From Caenorhabditis remanei (taxonomy: Eukaryota > Nematoda > Chromadorea > Rhabditida > Rhabditidae): a stretch of DNA of 64,000 nt. A program made the position numbers and the translations under genes. The stretch lies in the NCBI RefSeq assembly GCF_010183535.1, contig NC_071332.1, forward strand, positions 868,001 through 932,000, in the 5' to 3' direction. The notes under the pieces were generated by a model. It saw only the letters and a program-made list of their open reading frames with translations. It searched no databases and was not told the DNA's origin. This document shows positions 24,732-34,730 of the stretch, in pieces (positions within the stretch are counted from its first letter, which is position 1; the number at the start of each line of letters is the position of its first letter).

Positions 24732-26977
24732 ATGAACCGTCTGTCGTGGTACACTCCTGGAGAGAGCACAGAAGAACTGCTCTGCCAGGCCGGACATGTC
24801 GGTATTTACGAGGGTGATTTAAAACAGGTAAATCTCCTTTAAAATGAAGAAATTATCCAATTTTTTGTGATTTTTCAGACGCAATTCGAGCAGGGAACCG
24901 CTTCACTGACAATGCAACGCATTATCTGGGCGGACTCGTCGGATCCGGATCGTCGACTGGTTCTCCATCATTCCTTGGTGATTTCAATGGAAAAACATCA
25001 CAAATCAATGTTTAGTAAGGGAGGAAAAGTGGTTGTAAGACTAGAAAAGCCGAAGACTGGAGCCGTGGGACCGGTGAATTCGAGTCAGTACGATACGATT
25101 CGATTAGTGTTTCGGCATGGAGGAGAGGATGATGTAAACGAGTTTTTAAGCGACAAAAAACCCTATTTTTCGTTTTTCAGTTCTTCAAAAAGTACGAGGA
25201 CGCTGTGCGAAGAAAAACGTGGCAACGATCGAGTTCCGAATCAAGCTCCAGTGGTGTGGGTTTTCATCATACTTGAAAACCGGGCCGAACTCGCTTAAAA
25301 CGCAATCTTATGAGCTGAAAAATATACCAAAATGTAGATCTCCGGGAGTTCTATAACCTACTACGGACCGGGTTAGAATGGCTTTTTTGGGCCTCTTTTC
25401 CGTTTTCTGGCGTTTTTTTTTGTGTTTTTGGCCTTTTTCGCGGCCCGCGGCACATTGCCGATAAAAATGGCCAAAAACCGTAAAAATGGCCAAAAAAGCC
25501 AAAAAACCATACTTGCAACGGGCTAGAATGGCTTTTTTTGGCCATTTTTGCGTTTTTTTTTGGCGTTTTTTGGTCATTTTTGCGGGTTTTTGGCTTTTTG
25601 CTTTATTTAGCGTTTTTGGCGGTTTTTGCGTTTTCATGCGTTTTTGGGCCTCTTTTCCGTTTTCTGGCGTTTTTTTTGTGTTTTTGGCCTTTTTCCCGGC
25701 CCGCGGCACATCCGATAATGGCCAAAAACCGTAAAAAACGCCAAAGAATAGCAAAAATGCCCAAAAAACACGAAATGGCCGAATAAGCCATTCCAGCCTG
25801 GCCCGCGGCACGTTAACGAGATGTCATCCGGTCCGTAGATTTCAGACATAGAACTCGCCGAGACCTACATTTTGGTATATTTTTGAGCTCATAATATTGC
25901 GTTTTAAGCGAGCTATGCGCCGGCCAGTTTTGGCCCGGTTTGGTTTTCATTTTCTAGAATTTTTAAAACTCAATTTTGTATTCTTTTCCAGTCTCGCGCT
26001 AGCAGCAACCTCCGATCGGTCGGAATCTCTGGAATCGAACGACGGCTAGCGGAAAATCATCAGAAGACACATGAAACAATCACACAAGCATTCGATGACA
26101 TGTCGAAACTAATGGAAACTGCGCGTGAAATGGTGGCGATTTCGAAGAGTATTTCGGAGAAGGTTAGATCTCGAAAAGGAGAAATCAGTGAGGACGAAAC
26201 GATCGCTTTCAAGTCGTATCTTCTATCGCTTGGTGTCTCTGATCCGGTAACAAAATCCACGTTTGTCGGATCGGATTCAGAATATTTCCAAAGTCTGGCC
26301 AAAGAAATCACCGATGTACTTCACGAACATATCAAAGAAAACGGGGGAATGTGTGCATTACCGGAAGTGTATTGCCGAATAAATCGGGCACGAGGAATGG
26401 AATTACTATCGCCGGAAGACGTGATGAATGCGTGCGGCGCGTTGAGTCGCATCAACTCTCCACTCGAATTGCATCGATTTCCGTCGGGTGTTCTTGTGGT
26501 TCAGTTGAAGTCTGCGTCGATGGAGAGTACGGTGGCGCAGACGCTGGAATTCGTGGCCAAACTGCAAAGAGCATCGGCGAATGAGCTGGCGGAGTCGTTA
26601 GGCATCACTGTTATTTTAGCGAGAGAAAGGTAAAATCACGCTTCTTACAACCGCGCTCTACCGCAAATGAGAGAGTATCGGCGAGAGACGCAGAGTTTTT
26701 TCACAGTTTTTGACCTATTTTCGCTTTTTCAAAAGTTTTTCTTGAAAATTTTATGAAAAACCGCGATACTCTCTCGTTACGGTGGAGCGCAGTTGTAATA
26801 GAAATGTAATTCAGAAAGGAGCAAGATCTCCAAATTTCTTATATGTAATAGAAATGCTCAACTAATATGGAAAAAAACTTTTTTTTCAGATTATTAGCTG
26901 CCGAAGAATCGGGTTTAATCTGCCGCGACGACTCCATCGAAGGACTTCTTTTCTATCCAAATCGATTCATGGATTAA
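24732..26977 (+). CDS. vps-36: VPS36, ESCRT-II subunit
   Basis: Exons 24732-24827, 24879-25133, 25181-25255, 25992-26629, 26890-26977; 383 residues, the usual size. VPS36 is the ESCRT-II subunit that binds phosphoinositide and ubiquitin on endosomes and helps sort cargo into multivesicular bodies. The N-terminal ~140 residues form the GLUE (split PH-like) domain, with QRIIWADSS and [16 protein letters not shown] Ser-rich linker leads to GISGIERRL and the EAP30 tandem winged helices, with the conserved [37 protein letters not shown] and the terminal [17 protein letters not shown]. The donor at 25256 (GTGGGT) was chosen because it keeps the reading phase. The 736-bp intron 3 is filled by a dispersed element. 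Confidence 0.94.
25262..25950. mobile_element. Long palindromic element in vps-36 intron 3
   Basis: Outer arms carry AATATACCAAAATGTAGATC at 25320 and the complementary ACATTTTGGTATATTTTTGA near 25866, with TTAAAACGCAAT/ATTGCGTTTTAA further out. The interior is made of short alternating AAAAACG and TTTTTGGC blocks on both strands, with several CGGCCCGCGGCAC motifs. It gives long open frames on both strands that are composition artefacts. Confidence 0.8.
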
Positions 26978-27273
26978 CTCTTTTTTCCCCCTTTTTGTAT
27001 CCCCCTATGTACCTGCTTATGATGAAACGAGTGATGTATTTAGCACTTTTATTACACTTTTAGTAGACGAATTTCCATTTTTGCTCCTTTTTTTCTATTT
27101 TTGCTGCCTTTTCCGCCAGATCTCTTTTTATTTGCTTCATAAACTCTTTTTTTCAGAAAAAAACCTGCAATACTGCCCTCTAACACTACGTTCCGTTCGA
27201 ATCTTTTATATTTTCTAACCCGGTTTTCTATTTAACATTTTTTGTGAACTTTTTGTGTATTTAGAAACAAAAA
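26978..27273 (+). promoter_or_regulatory. Short intergenic gap, possible operon spacer
   Basis: Only 296 bp separate the vps-36 stop from the PIG-T start on the same strand. The gap is U-rich in sense orientation, and the sequence TTTGTGTATTTAG, ten bases before the PIG-T ATG, could serve as a trans-splicing acceptor. This resembles a Caenorhabditis operon spacer (usually 100-400 bp), but SL2 use cannot be seen from the genome. Confidence 0.45.
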
Positions 27274-30200
27274 ATGCGGGAATTAATAGTGCTGGTATTA
27301 GTTGCATGGGCTCACGGGCTCACCGAGCATTTCGACGAGAAAATCACACTGGCGCCGTTAAGCACAAATGAGCTTCGAGTGGATTTTCGATTCAATTCGG
27401 AGCGAAATTTTAATATTGAAACAGGTTTTTCTTCTGGAAATTTCAGCTATTTTCCATTTTTTTCACTTCCAGAATCCCGAGACTTTCTAACATTTCCACG
27501 TATCATTCAAGAGCTTCTCACTCGGTACTCAATTCGAAAATTAACAGTGACAATGGCACACGGGCGGTGGAAACTCGATGAATGGGGTGTGCCACCACAG
27601 CCTTCCGCCCCTGCTGGCGCTCAAGTTCTCGCTGAATTCGATGCTGAAAATGAAGAAAAAGCAGATGAGAGAATGAAGTTTCTGGTGGAGGCGTTGAACG
27701 GAGTTCTGTGCACTTCGATATCTCATATTAATGTGATTACGTCGCCGGAGCTCGTCGTTTTGGCGAATCATGGGGAAAAGTCAAAGAAATTATTTAAAAG
27801 ATATGGAGTATTGAGTGGAGAGACGACGTGTACTGAGAATTTGACGAGATTGAGAAAGTTGTTGGCTTGTAAAGAGGTAAATTTGCATTAAGAAAGTGGT
27901 GAGAGCCGTTTTTCGTGTTGATTTACGAGGCGGCGTAAATCGACACGAGAAACGGCTCTTAAGCAAATCTTGATCGTTTTTCGTGATTTTTCGTGATTTT
28001 CACGGGTTTTAACATAAAATAACCGCAATTTATTGAAAAAAAACTGATAACTTTTGAAGGTTTTGCTTGTAGAATCCCGTAAATCGACACGAGAAACGGC
28101 TCTTATGAAAACCCCTTGTTTTTTAGCAAATCTTGACTATTTTAGTGATTTTTTTTACCAATTTTCACATAAAATAAGCACGATTTCTCGAAAAAGTAAT
28201 AACTTTCAAACGTTTTACTTACCTCGATTTACTCACCCCGTAAATCGACACGAAAAACGGCTCCTAAGCAAAACGCATGTTTTTAAGGAAGCCTTGACCG
28301 TTTTTCGTAATTTTTATGTAGTTTTCTCCAAATTTTACAAAAAAAACGTCTAGTTTCGTGCGAAAAAAGCATAGTTTTTGTTTTTCTTCCTGATTAACCT
28401 CGATTTGTTCACCCCCGTAAATCGACACGAAAAACGGCTCTTGAGTGCGAACGCTTGTTTTTAAGCTAATCTAGACCGTTTTACAAGATTTTTCTTGATT
28501 TTCACCAGCCAGTTTTGACATAAAAGAAGCTCAATTTCTTGAAAAAATATGCACTTTTTAATTCTTTTTCTTCTGAAATGCCCTCGATGTACTAACCTCG
28601 TAAATCGACACGAAAAACGGCTCTTAAGCAAAATTGGACCTTTTTACGTTATTTTTCGTAATTTTTACCAGTTTTCACATAAAAGAAACACAAATTCTCG
28701 CAAAAATTCGTAGCTTTTCACTTCCTGAATGTCCTGAACACGTAAATCGACACGAAAAACGGCTCTTGAGTGCGAACGCTTGTTTTACACAAATCTTGTC
28801 AGTTTTTCAAGATTTTTCATTATTTTTTTAATTCCAGAATGGTCTCAGCACTCTCCTCCACCCTTCAAAACTCTACAACTCCTTGTACCATTCATCTCAT
28901 CTTGTCATAGAACAAAAGTGTCTCAAAAGTCAATGTGAAGCGAGAATGGAAGTTGGTGTGTCAGTTGTCATGCGAAATCCGTCTCAAAAATCCCAAAGAC
29001 ACTGGTCGCTAGCGGATGTCTTCGATCGAAAACTTGGATCTCAATGCATAATCGCTCGAAGCAGTCAGATCGATGTCATCGGTCGTCAGGGAGAAATCAC
29101 ATCGACAGATATTAAGAATCTGACGGCGATAAGTGGAGAAGAGCCATTCGAAGTCTATATTCCAGTCACTGAGATTTCCAAAAAAGAGTCCGTAGTGAAG
29201 GCGTGGTCGTCGCAAGGAGGATTCGAGCAGAAGCATGGAGTACTCACAGTTCACGTCACCAACGATAACACTGATTCAGAAATCCACGTGTCTCAAATAA
29301 TTCCATATTATGTTCACTTGAGATACAGTCGGATAAAATGGGAATGTGATATGGACGGAGTTCCAACGATTGTAAAATATCTACGGAATAGTGAAGGAGG
29401 CGAGGCGCCAACACTTCTACAGTATCGGCTGAATCTAGCAGCTGGACAGACGTGTGAACTTGTGATTCCCTTTGATAAGCAGCTTCTAAGGTATTAGCAC
29501 GGCACCCTTCTTACCATACATGCAAACCGGGCCGACACGGGCCGACGCGTAACTCGCTCCAAACTCAATATTATGAGCTCAAAAATATACCAATATGTAG
29601 ATCGAGTTCTATGTCTGTGACTTACTACGTGCCGGATGGCTATTCGTTAATATGTCCCGGGCCGGGAAAAAGTGCCAAAAAACCCATTCTAGCCCGGCCC
29701 GCTGCACATTAACGAATAGCCATCCGGCACGTAGTAAGTCACAAACATAGAACTCGCTGAGATCTACATTTTGGTATATTTTTGAGCTCATAATATTGAG
29801 TTTGAACCAAGTTATGTGCCGGCCCAGTTTGCAAGTATGCTTCTCACAACCGCGCTCTACCGAAACCGAAGAAAATTGTGAGACATTTTTCGAGTGCATT
29901 TCAGTAGAGCGCTGTTGTAAGAACTGTACTTTTTCCCTCTCAAGTCCAGTTTTTTTCTTTAAATTATTATATTATTCCAGACTAGAACAATACCCTCCTG
30001 ATGCCAACCACGGAATGCACATCCCATCAGCCAGTGTATTTGTTCGAAAGTCTCACTCTCCCCACGCCTACTCGATCCACTCCAGTGCGATTCTCGTGCT
30101 CCTCCCAGTACCCGACTTCTCGATGCCATTCAACGTCATCTGTTTCGTGGCCACCGCCTTCGCACTTGTCTTCGGACCGATTCAATTATATTCGACGATG

Positions 30201-30368
30201 TGGTTGGCGCCGGTCGTTAAAAAGTCACAATGGGGAAGGAAAATTCATCGAATCATTCTTCTCGCTATAATTGCTTTCTGTCTTTATGCTCATATGATGG
30301 ATATCAATTTGAACGAGATACGAAGAGGGATTGAGAATCAGTTGGAGAAGCTCAATGAGCTGAAGTGA
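27274..30368 (+). CDS. PIG-T (GPI transamidase component)
   Basis: Exons 27274-27424, 27473-27876, 28838-29490, 29981-30368; 531 residues. PIG-T/Gpi16 is the ER-membrane subunit of the GPI transamidase that attaches GPI anchors to proteins. An N-terminal signal (MRELIVLVLVAWAHGLTEHF) is followed by the conserved luminal domain, with RYSIRKLTVTMAHGRW, WGVPPQPSAPAGAQV, TTCTENLTRLRKLLAC and the glycine-rich segment near NSEGGEAPTLLQYRLNLAAG. The end carries DANHGMHIPSA, then PVPDFSMPFNVICFV, which starts the single C-terminal transmembrane helix, and a short cytosolic tail. The 48-bp first intron is also open in frame, so a 16-residue longer form is possible. Intron 2 holds tandem repeats and intron 3 a palindromic element. 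Confidence 0.92.
27901..28800. repeat. Degenerate tandem repeat in PIG-T intron 2
   Basis: The motif CGTAAATCGACACGARAAACG followed by GCTCTTAAG recurs near 27936, 28078, 28240, 28416, 28600 and 28741, so the unit is about 140-185 bp. Between the conserved blocks are A/T-rich stretches with TTTTTCGTGATTTTTC. The first unit begins with an inverted copy (GAGCCGTTTTTCGTGTTGAT), which makes a hairpin at 27905-27960. Confidence 0.85.
29515..29850. mobile_element. Palindromic element in PIG-T intron 3
   Basis: Same family as the vps-36 intron element. Ends are TGCAAACCGGGCCGACAC and GGCCCAGTTTGCAAGTATGC. Inner arms carry TATTCGTTAATATGTCCCGG and the complementary CACATTAACGAATAGCCATC around a CCGGGAAAAAGTGCC centre. 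The arms look well preserved, which suggests a fairly recent insertion. Confidence 0.8.
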
Positions 30369-30788
30369 TCTAACTTTTTGTTTTGTAACTTATTTTATCG
30401 AAGAATTCGGGTGATGCTATAATTTACTTAGTTGTATGTGATAATTAATTCATTTGAATGAAATGAATTAAGAAAGCTTTCAATTTCTTAGAGACGAAAC
30501 CCCTGAAATATTGTTCTAGAAGTTGGAAAGACTCTATAGTTCGATTTTTCAGAAATTAATAAGAAGTCCCAAGAAAGAACAATATAAACCATTTTATATA
30601 AGGAACAACTGGAGTATCATTCTGGATGGAACGTAGTCTGACAATATGGATATTAGCTTATACAGAGAGCAACAATGGGAAGAATTATGATGAAAGCTCG
30701 AAAGAGCATATAAGTTAAATAACATGGGGAGGAGAATGGGAACGGAATAATCAATGGAATAAATTATGGATTCGACTTCTGACGATAA
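30369..30788. other. Intergenic region after PIG-T
   Basis: AT-rich sequence between the convergent PIG-T and actin-like genes. I see no gene, repeat or motif I can name here. Confidence 0.5.
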
Positions 30789-32040
30789 TCAATGTTGTTT
30801 TTGAGAAGCCAATGGGTCCTTAGTGATCCAGTTGCAGCCTCCATTTTCAATGATCTTCCTCGCTCCTTCCATCATTATTTGTCCGATATCCAATGTCTTC
30901 ACATTGATTTCTGGAATACTGAAAGAAGATTTAGTATTTGAGAAAAGAAGATATTATGCTTACGTCGGATTCATCGATTGCAAATGACTTTTCAGGCGGT
31001 CACTGAATCCAGGAACTTTCGAGATGCCTCCAGAAACATACACATTCTGGAAAACCCTTTTCTTATCGTCCGCGGAGCATTTGAGAATCGAATTGTGGAG
31101 CAAGTGCTGTATTCCCACGGCATCTTTTCCGAGAAGACTCATCTGAAAATAGGGTGTTGAAGACATTTTCAAACTACTCAGTTACTTACGTCGAACAGAA
31201 CCTCGAAGCACAGATCTTGTTTCGCAATCGTATCCGTGACATTCATGCTATTTGAAATAGTTTGAAAACAATACAGACATATGAAATAGGAACAATTACA
31301 CAATTTGAAACACTACAGAACAAAAAGAAGCCAAAAATGGCTGGCTTTCGATGAAAAAAAATCAATTTTTCTAAAAAAAAAGAAAAGATGTAGAATATAC
31401 TGGGGGTGTAAGTCTAAAAATATAAAAATCTAACAAAAAAGTACAAAAAAATAGAAGTCTAGGATGAAAAATCTCAGTAGAAAATTTTCGAAACTTCTGG
31501 AAAAAGTGACGAAAAAAGAGTTTCGAAGAGGGTTTCTAGGTTCTAGAAGAGCAGATAAAGACGGAAAATATGCTAAAACATAAAAACAAACAAGAGATCA
31601 AGAAAAATATTAAAAAAAATAGGAATCCTAGAGTGAAAAATATTCGAAAATTTAAAAATCTAACAAATTTTGAACGAAATTTCAAAAATTCCAAAACAAA
31701 TCACGAAGAAAGACCAAAACCTAGGTCAAAGTGAGGCCCAGCGCAACGAAAATGTCACGAGAAACCTAATTCTGAAGGGAAAACAAGAAAAGATTTAAAA
31801 TTAAAAAAGTTATAGTATTTTTTATCAAAATTCTGGCCTAAATTAGTGAAAAGAGGTGGATTTTTAGCCTAAATCGTGAGCGAGCAGGAGGAAAAGATCG
31901 CCTACCATTAAACTTACAAATTCAGCAAAATTTTTTTTAAAAAAGCGCAAAAAAACATAAATTTTAGGCCAAAAACAAACAAAAATCAAGATGAAATGAA
32001 AAGCATACCGTAAAAGGCGGCCATGCGCTTCCTCTTCCAT
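30789..32040 (-). CDS. Short actin-related protein, C-terminal part only
   Basis: Exons on the minus strand: 32040-32009, 31247-31190, 31142-30964, 30918-30789; 132 residues, all junctions in phase. Residues from about 25 resemble the C-terminal part of actins and actin-related proteins: QDLCFEVLFD then SLLGKDAVGIQHLLHNSILK (compare the actin FxPSxxGxxxxGIHxxxxNSIxK region), NVYVSGGISKVPGFSDRLK (the SGGxxxxPGxxxR motif), and a remnant CNWITKDP of the WITKxEY region. The nucleotide-binding N-terminal two-thirds are absent. The first exon (MEEEAHGRLL) is the least certain part. It may be a degraded duplicate of an Arp gene, or a real short protein with an intact frame. The 761-bp intron 31248-32008 is A-rich and holds no further actin sequence that I can find. 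Confidence 0.6.
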
Positions 32041-32214
32041 TTCACTATTTTTCTAGGCCATGCTGATTTTCGAAATTAAAAACGGCTCGTTCTGATTATT
32101 TTCTGATAGTTTTTGTTGTTTAATTTTTTTTTAATGGCTGAAAAATAATCTACAAGTCTAGAATATTATTTTAAAATTGTTCAAATATAATTTTTGAATT
32201 TCAGAAATGGGATG

Positions 32215-32745
32215 GAGCTGCCGGAAGATTCATCAACGAGCGAAGCGAAAAATGAAGGGAATCAGAGGACGAGAGGAGACATGGAGGTACTTTTGAGGCT
32301 TGAAAATTATGTATAATTGATTTTCAGTCAAAGAACTATAAAAGAAGTGAAACATTTATCAAAAATTATGAAATTTTTGCATAAATTTTTGATTCTTGAC
32401 GTTTCTAGCTTCTGAAAAATCCAGAATCAAAAATGTTAGTCACAGAATGTTCCATTAGCTTTAAAAATCATTCCTTCTAGTCTATACCTTCTATTTTCTC
32501 CTTTCTAGCTACTCATTTCACAATTTCAGCGAAAACTAGCTTCAATCGAAAATCATAGAAAGCTGACAGCCTGGTGAGGAGAATCGGACAAAATCTACCT
32601 AGTTTTTTTGATAAAATATGACGAAAAAACCATAATGATGTCCTCACCGGTGTCTTCCTTCCGTTTGCGTCCAAAATATCCAAAAATATTGATTTTACAG
32701 GTCGTCTGGCCCATTGAAACTGCCCCCTGTTATCGATTTTTCGTA
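32215..32745 (+). CDS. Possible small hypothetical protein
   Basis: Three candidate exons, 32215-32289 (acceptor TTTCAG nine bases before the ATG), 32530-32576 and 32701-32745, join in phase to a 54-residue polar protein (MELPEDSSTSEAKNEG to KLPPVIDFS). Codon choice looks natural, and the splice sites are GTACTT, GTGAGG and TTTACAG/TTTCAG. Without the second splice, the frame stops directly (TGG TGA). It lies 174 bp from the start of the actin-like gene in divergent orientation. There may be more 5' sequence. No homology is recognised. Confidence 0.35.
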
Positions 32746-33116
32746 GATGTTGATGACGTGGCATTTAAGATAGATTCTTTCGGATTCTCTTTGCAAGCAC
32801 TTTCGCAATGAACTTAGGATTGTGCTGTGAAAGTGTTCTCTACGATTCTCATAATTTTTCCTATTGTATTTATTGCACATCTTTGTTTCCCCTAAAAGTT
32901 TGGTTTCTGTTCCTGTGATTTTTTTCTGAAATCGTTTATTTCCTTATTTCGCTGCCAATGTACTGTACGACGATTGCTCCGTTTCAGTTCTTTTCTCACT
33001 ATAAATTATCTAAATTTCAATCTGAAAATAGTCTTCCCTCCCCGCCCCCTCATAAGCATTCCCCTCTGAAAAAACTAATGAAAAAACACTAAAATTTTCG
33101 AAGCAATATATATTTT
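32746..33116. other. Intergenic, no feature seen
   Basis: AT-rich spacer between the small plus-strand candidate and the paralog fragment at 33117. I see no coding or repeat signal here. Confidence 0.4.
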
Positions 33117-33338
33117 TCATGTCAAAAAATTGCATAATTTCTTCAAAACCGACACCCCCAAATTGTACATAAAGCTAATGCAATACGTATAACAAGGCAC
33201 TACTATATAGTAGATTCCGGCGTTCATCGTGATGGCATGAAGAACGCAATAAATTCCAAAACTGAGTTGTCCAATTGGTTTTTTGTGTTTTGCTCCAAAT
33301 ATTTTTATAAGGAAATCAAATAGAGTATCGGCGGGAAC
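33117..33338 (-). pseudogene. Fragment of the small membrane-protein family (last exon only)
   Basis: 222 bases, 73 codons plus stop, closely similar to the last exon of the gene at 37933-38519: PADTLFDFLIKIFGAKHKKP, then QLSFGIYCVLHAITMNAGIY. An acceptor CAG is kept at its 5' edge, but the exon start is one base shorter than in the intact gene, so it would not join in phase. No other exons are found upstream on the minus strand. It is probably a partial duplicate that has lost its 5' exons. Confidence 0.7.
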
Positions 33339-34730
33339 CTGGAATTATCAAATTTCAAAATTTAGCGAATTATCAATGAGTGACATCATTATATTAGCTC
33401 GTTTTTACCTCTTATACGTCTTATATTAGTTTCTGTCTTTCATTCGTAAGTAAATTTTTCTAGCCGGGTTTTGCGTTTATATAGTATAGACATTGCCAGC
33501 AAAATTGGCATCATGCGTGCTCAGTTACTAATCTTTGCTCATTTGCTATGCGCCCTGGCCTAAAATTGAACGCATGAATATTTTTGGACTTTTTCATGTT
33601 TTATGTTAATCAAACGGACCTCTGGTAATGTCACTTACACTATTTTTCATATGTTTTAGGGTGTTCAAGCCTTTGACTTCTCCCTTCAAACAATAATTTT
33701 AACGAGGAACAATTTCATATTGAGAAAAAAGAGAGCATCTAACCTCAATTTGATCTGTCCTCTCTACGATTTCTGGAGAAACCAGAGTCATCTTGGAAAT
33801 CTCTGTAGCGTTCTCACGGCAACTAAACATTCTACACTAGTGGTTCGATTATTTGACCCGGAGGAGACGTTGGCCACACCGTGTGCAATCTGCCAAAATC
33901 AATAAGAAGAGGTGGCATTTCTTGGGTCAACAACTGTTAGTTTCTGTTTGCTAGGCAGGACGGACCGCTTCGCGAATACACACTCACACGCCCACCAAGA
34001 CAAACCTGTCACCAACTGTTTCTGACTATCCACCATCCAACTAGAATCTCTAGAAGGTGATCGTTGTAGCTTTAGGATTCTCACAGCAATCCACTTAGAC
34101 ACTTCGTCTAAGTTTCTGAACCCCCCCCCCCCCCCCCAAAATGAAAGCATCATATCTCTGAGAGTAACTCTGACGTCGCCGCTGAGTGAAATGATTGTCC
34201 AAGACGTTGTCTTACCTTCCTCTGGTATAATTGCCCAATCTCTAGATTCTCACGATCTCAATAACTCGTGGTCTCATTCGAAATCTTCCATATCTACTCT
34301 TCCTCACCTTCTATCTTATCTACTTTCTATAGTACTAGCAAAAAATAGTTTTTTTGTTTTTTTTGCTACCTCCCGAATAGGTTCATTATCTTTACTATCT
34401 ATATTATCCTGTCTTACTCTTCCATTTTCTGGTGCAGCATAAGTGGTCGACGTTTTTTCTCTCTTAACTTTTTTCAAAAAAAATCGTACCAGGTTGATTG
34501 ATAGCTCAAAAGATAGGTATTTTGAATTGTCATTCATTCAAAATGAAATCCATTAATCGCAGCTCGAGTGACTTTTTTGGGAAATTGAGTTTATAATTCA
34601 ATGATGGCAATTCAAAATACATATCTTTTGAGCTATCAATCAACCTCGTACGATTTTTTTGAAAAAAGTTCATCGAGAAAAACCGTCGGTTCTCAAACCA
34701 CTTGAATCGTGTTATTTTTCAGAAACAACC
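33339..34730. other. Intergenic with poly-C tract and F-box gene upstream MITE
   Basis: Apart from the MITE at 34468-34669, there is a run of about 18 C near 34121-34138 and several short ORFs on both strands without convincing splice context. The acceptor TTTTTCAG at 34713-34721, nine bases before the F-box ATG, is a likely trans-splicing site. Confidence 0.45.
34468..34669. mobile_element. MITE with ~70-bp terminal inverted repeats
   Basis: The left arm (CAAAAAAAATCGTACCAGG, then TTGATTGATAGCTCAAAAGA and GTATTTTGAATTG) is matched by its reverse complement at about 34606-34668. The spacer is about 60 bp (AAATGAAATCCATTAATCGC). The element ends about 60 bp before the F-box start codon, so it may lie in the promoter or be transcribed. 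Confidence 0.8.

Noticed and set aside
25308..25849. Several long ORFs on both strands in the vps-36 intron
   Set aside because: They arise from low-complexity AAAAACG/TTTTTGGC blocks of the element and have no codon structure.
33899..34153. Minus-strand ORF with poly-Gly start
   Set aside because: Its beginning depends on the poly-C run and the frame shows no family or exon signals.
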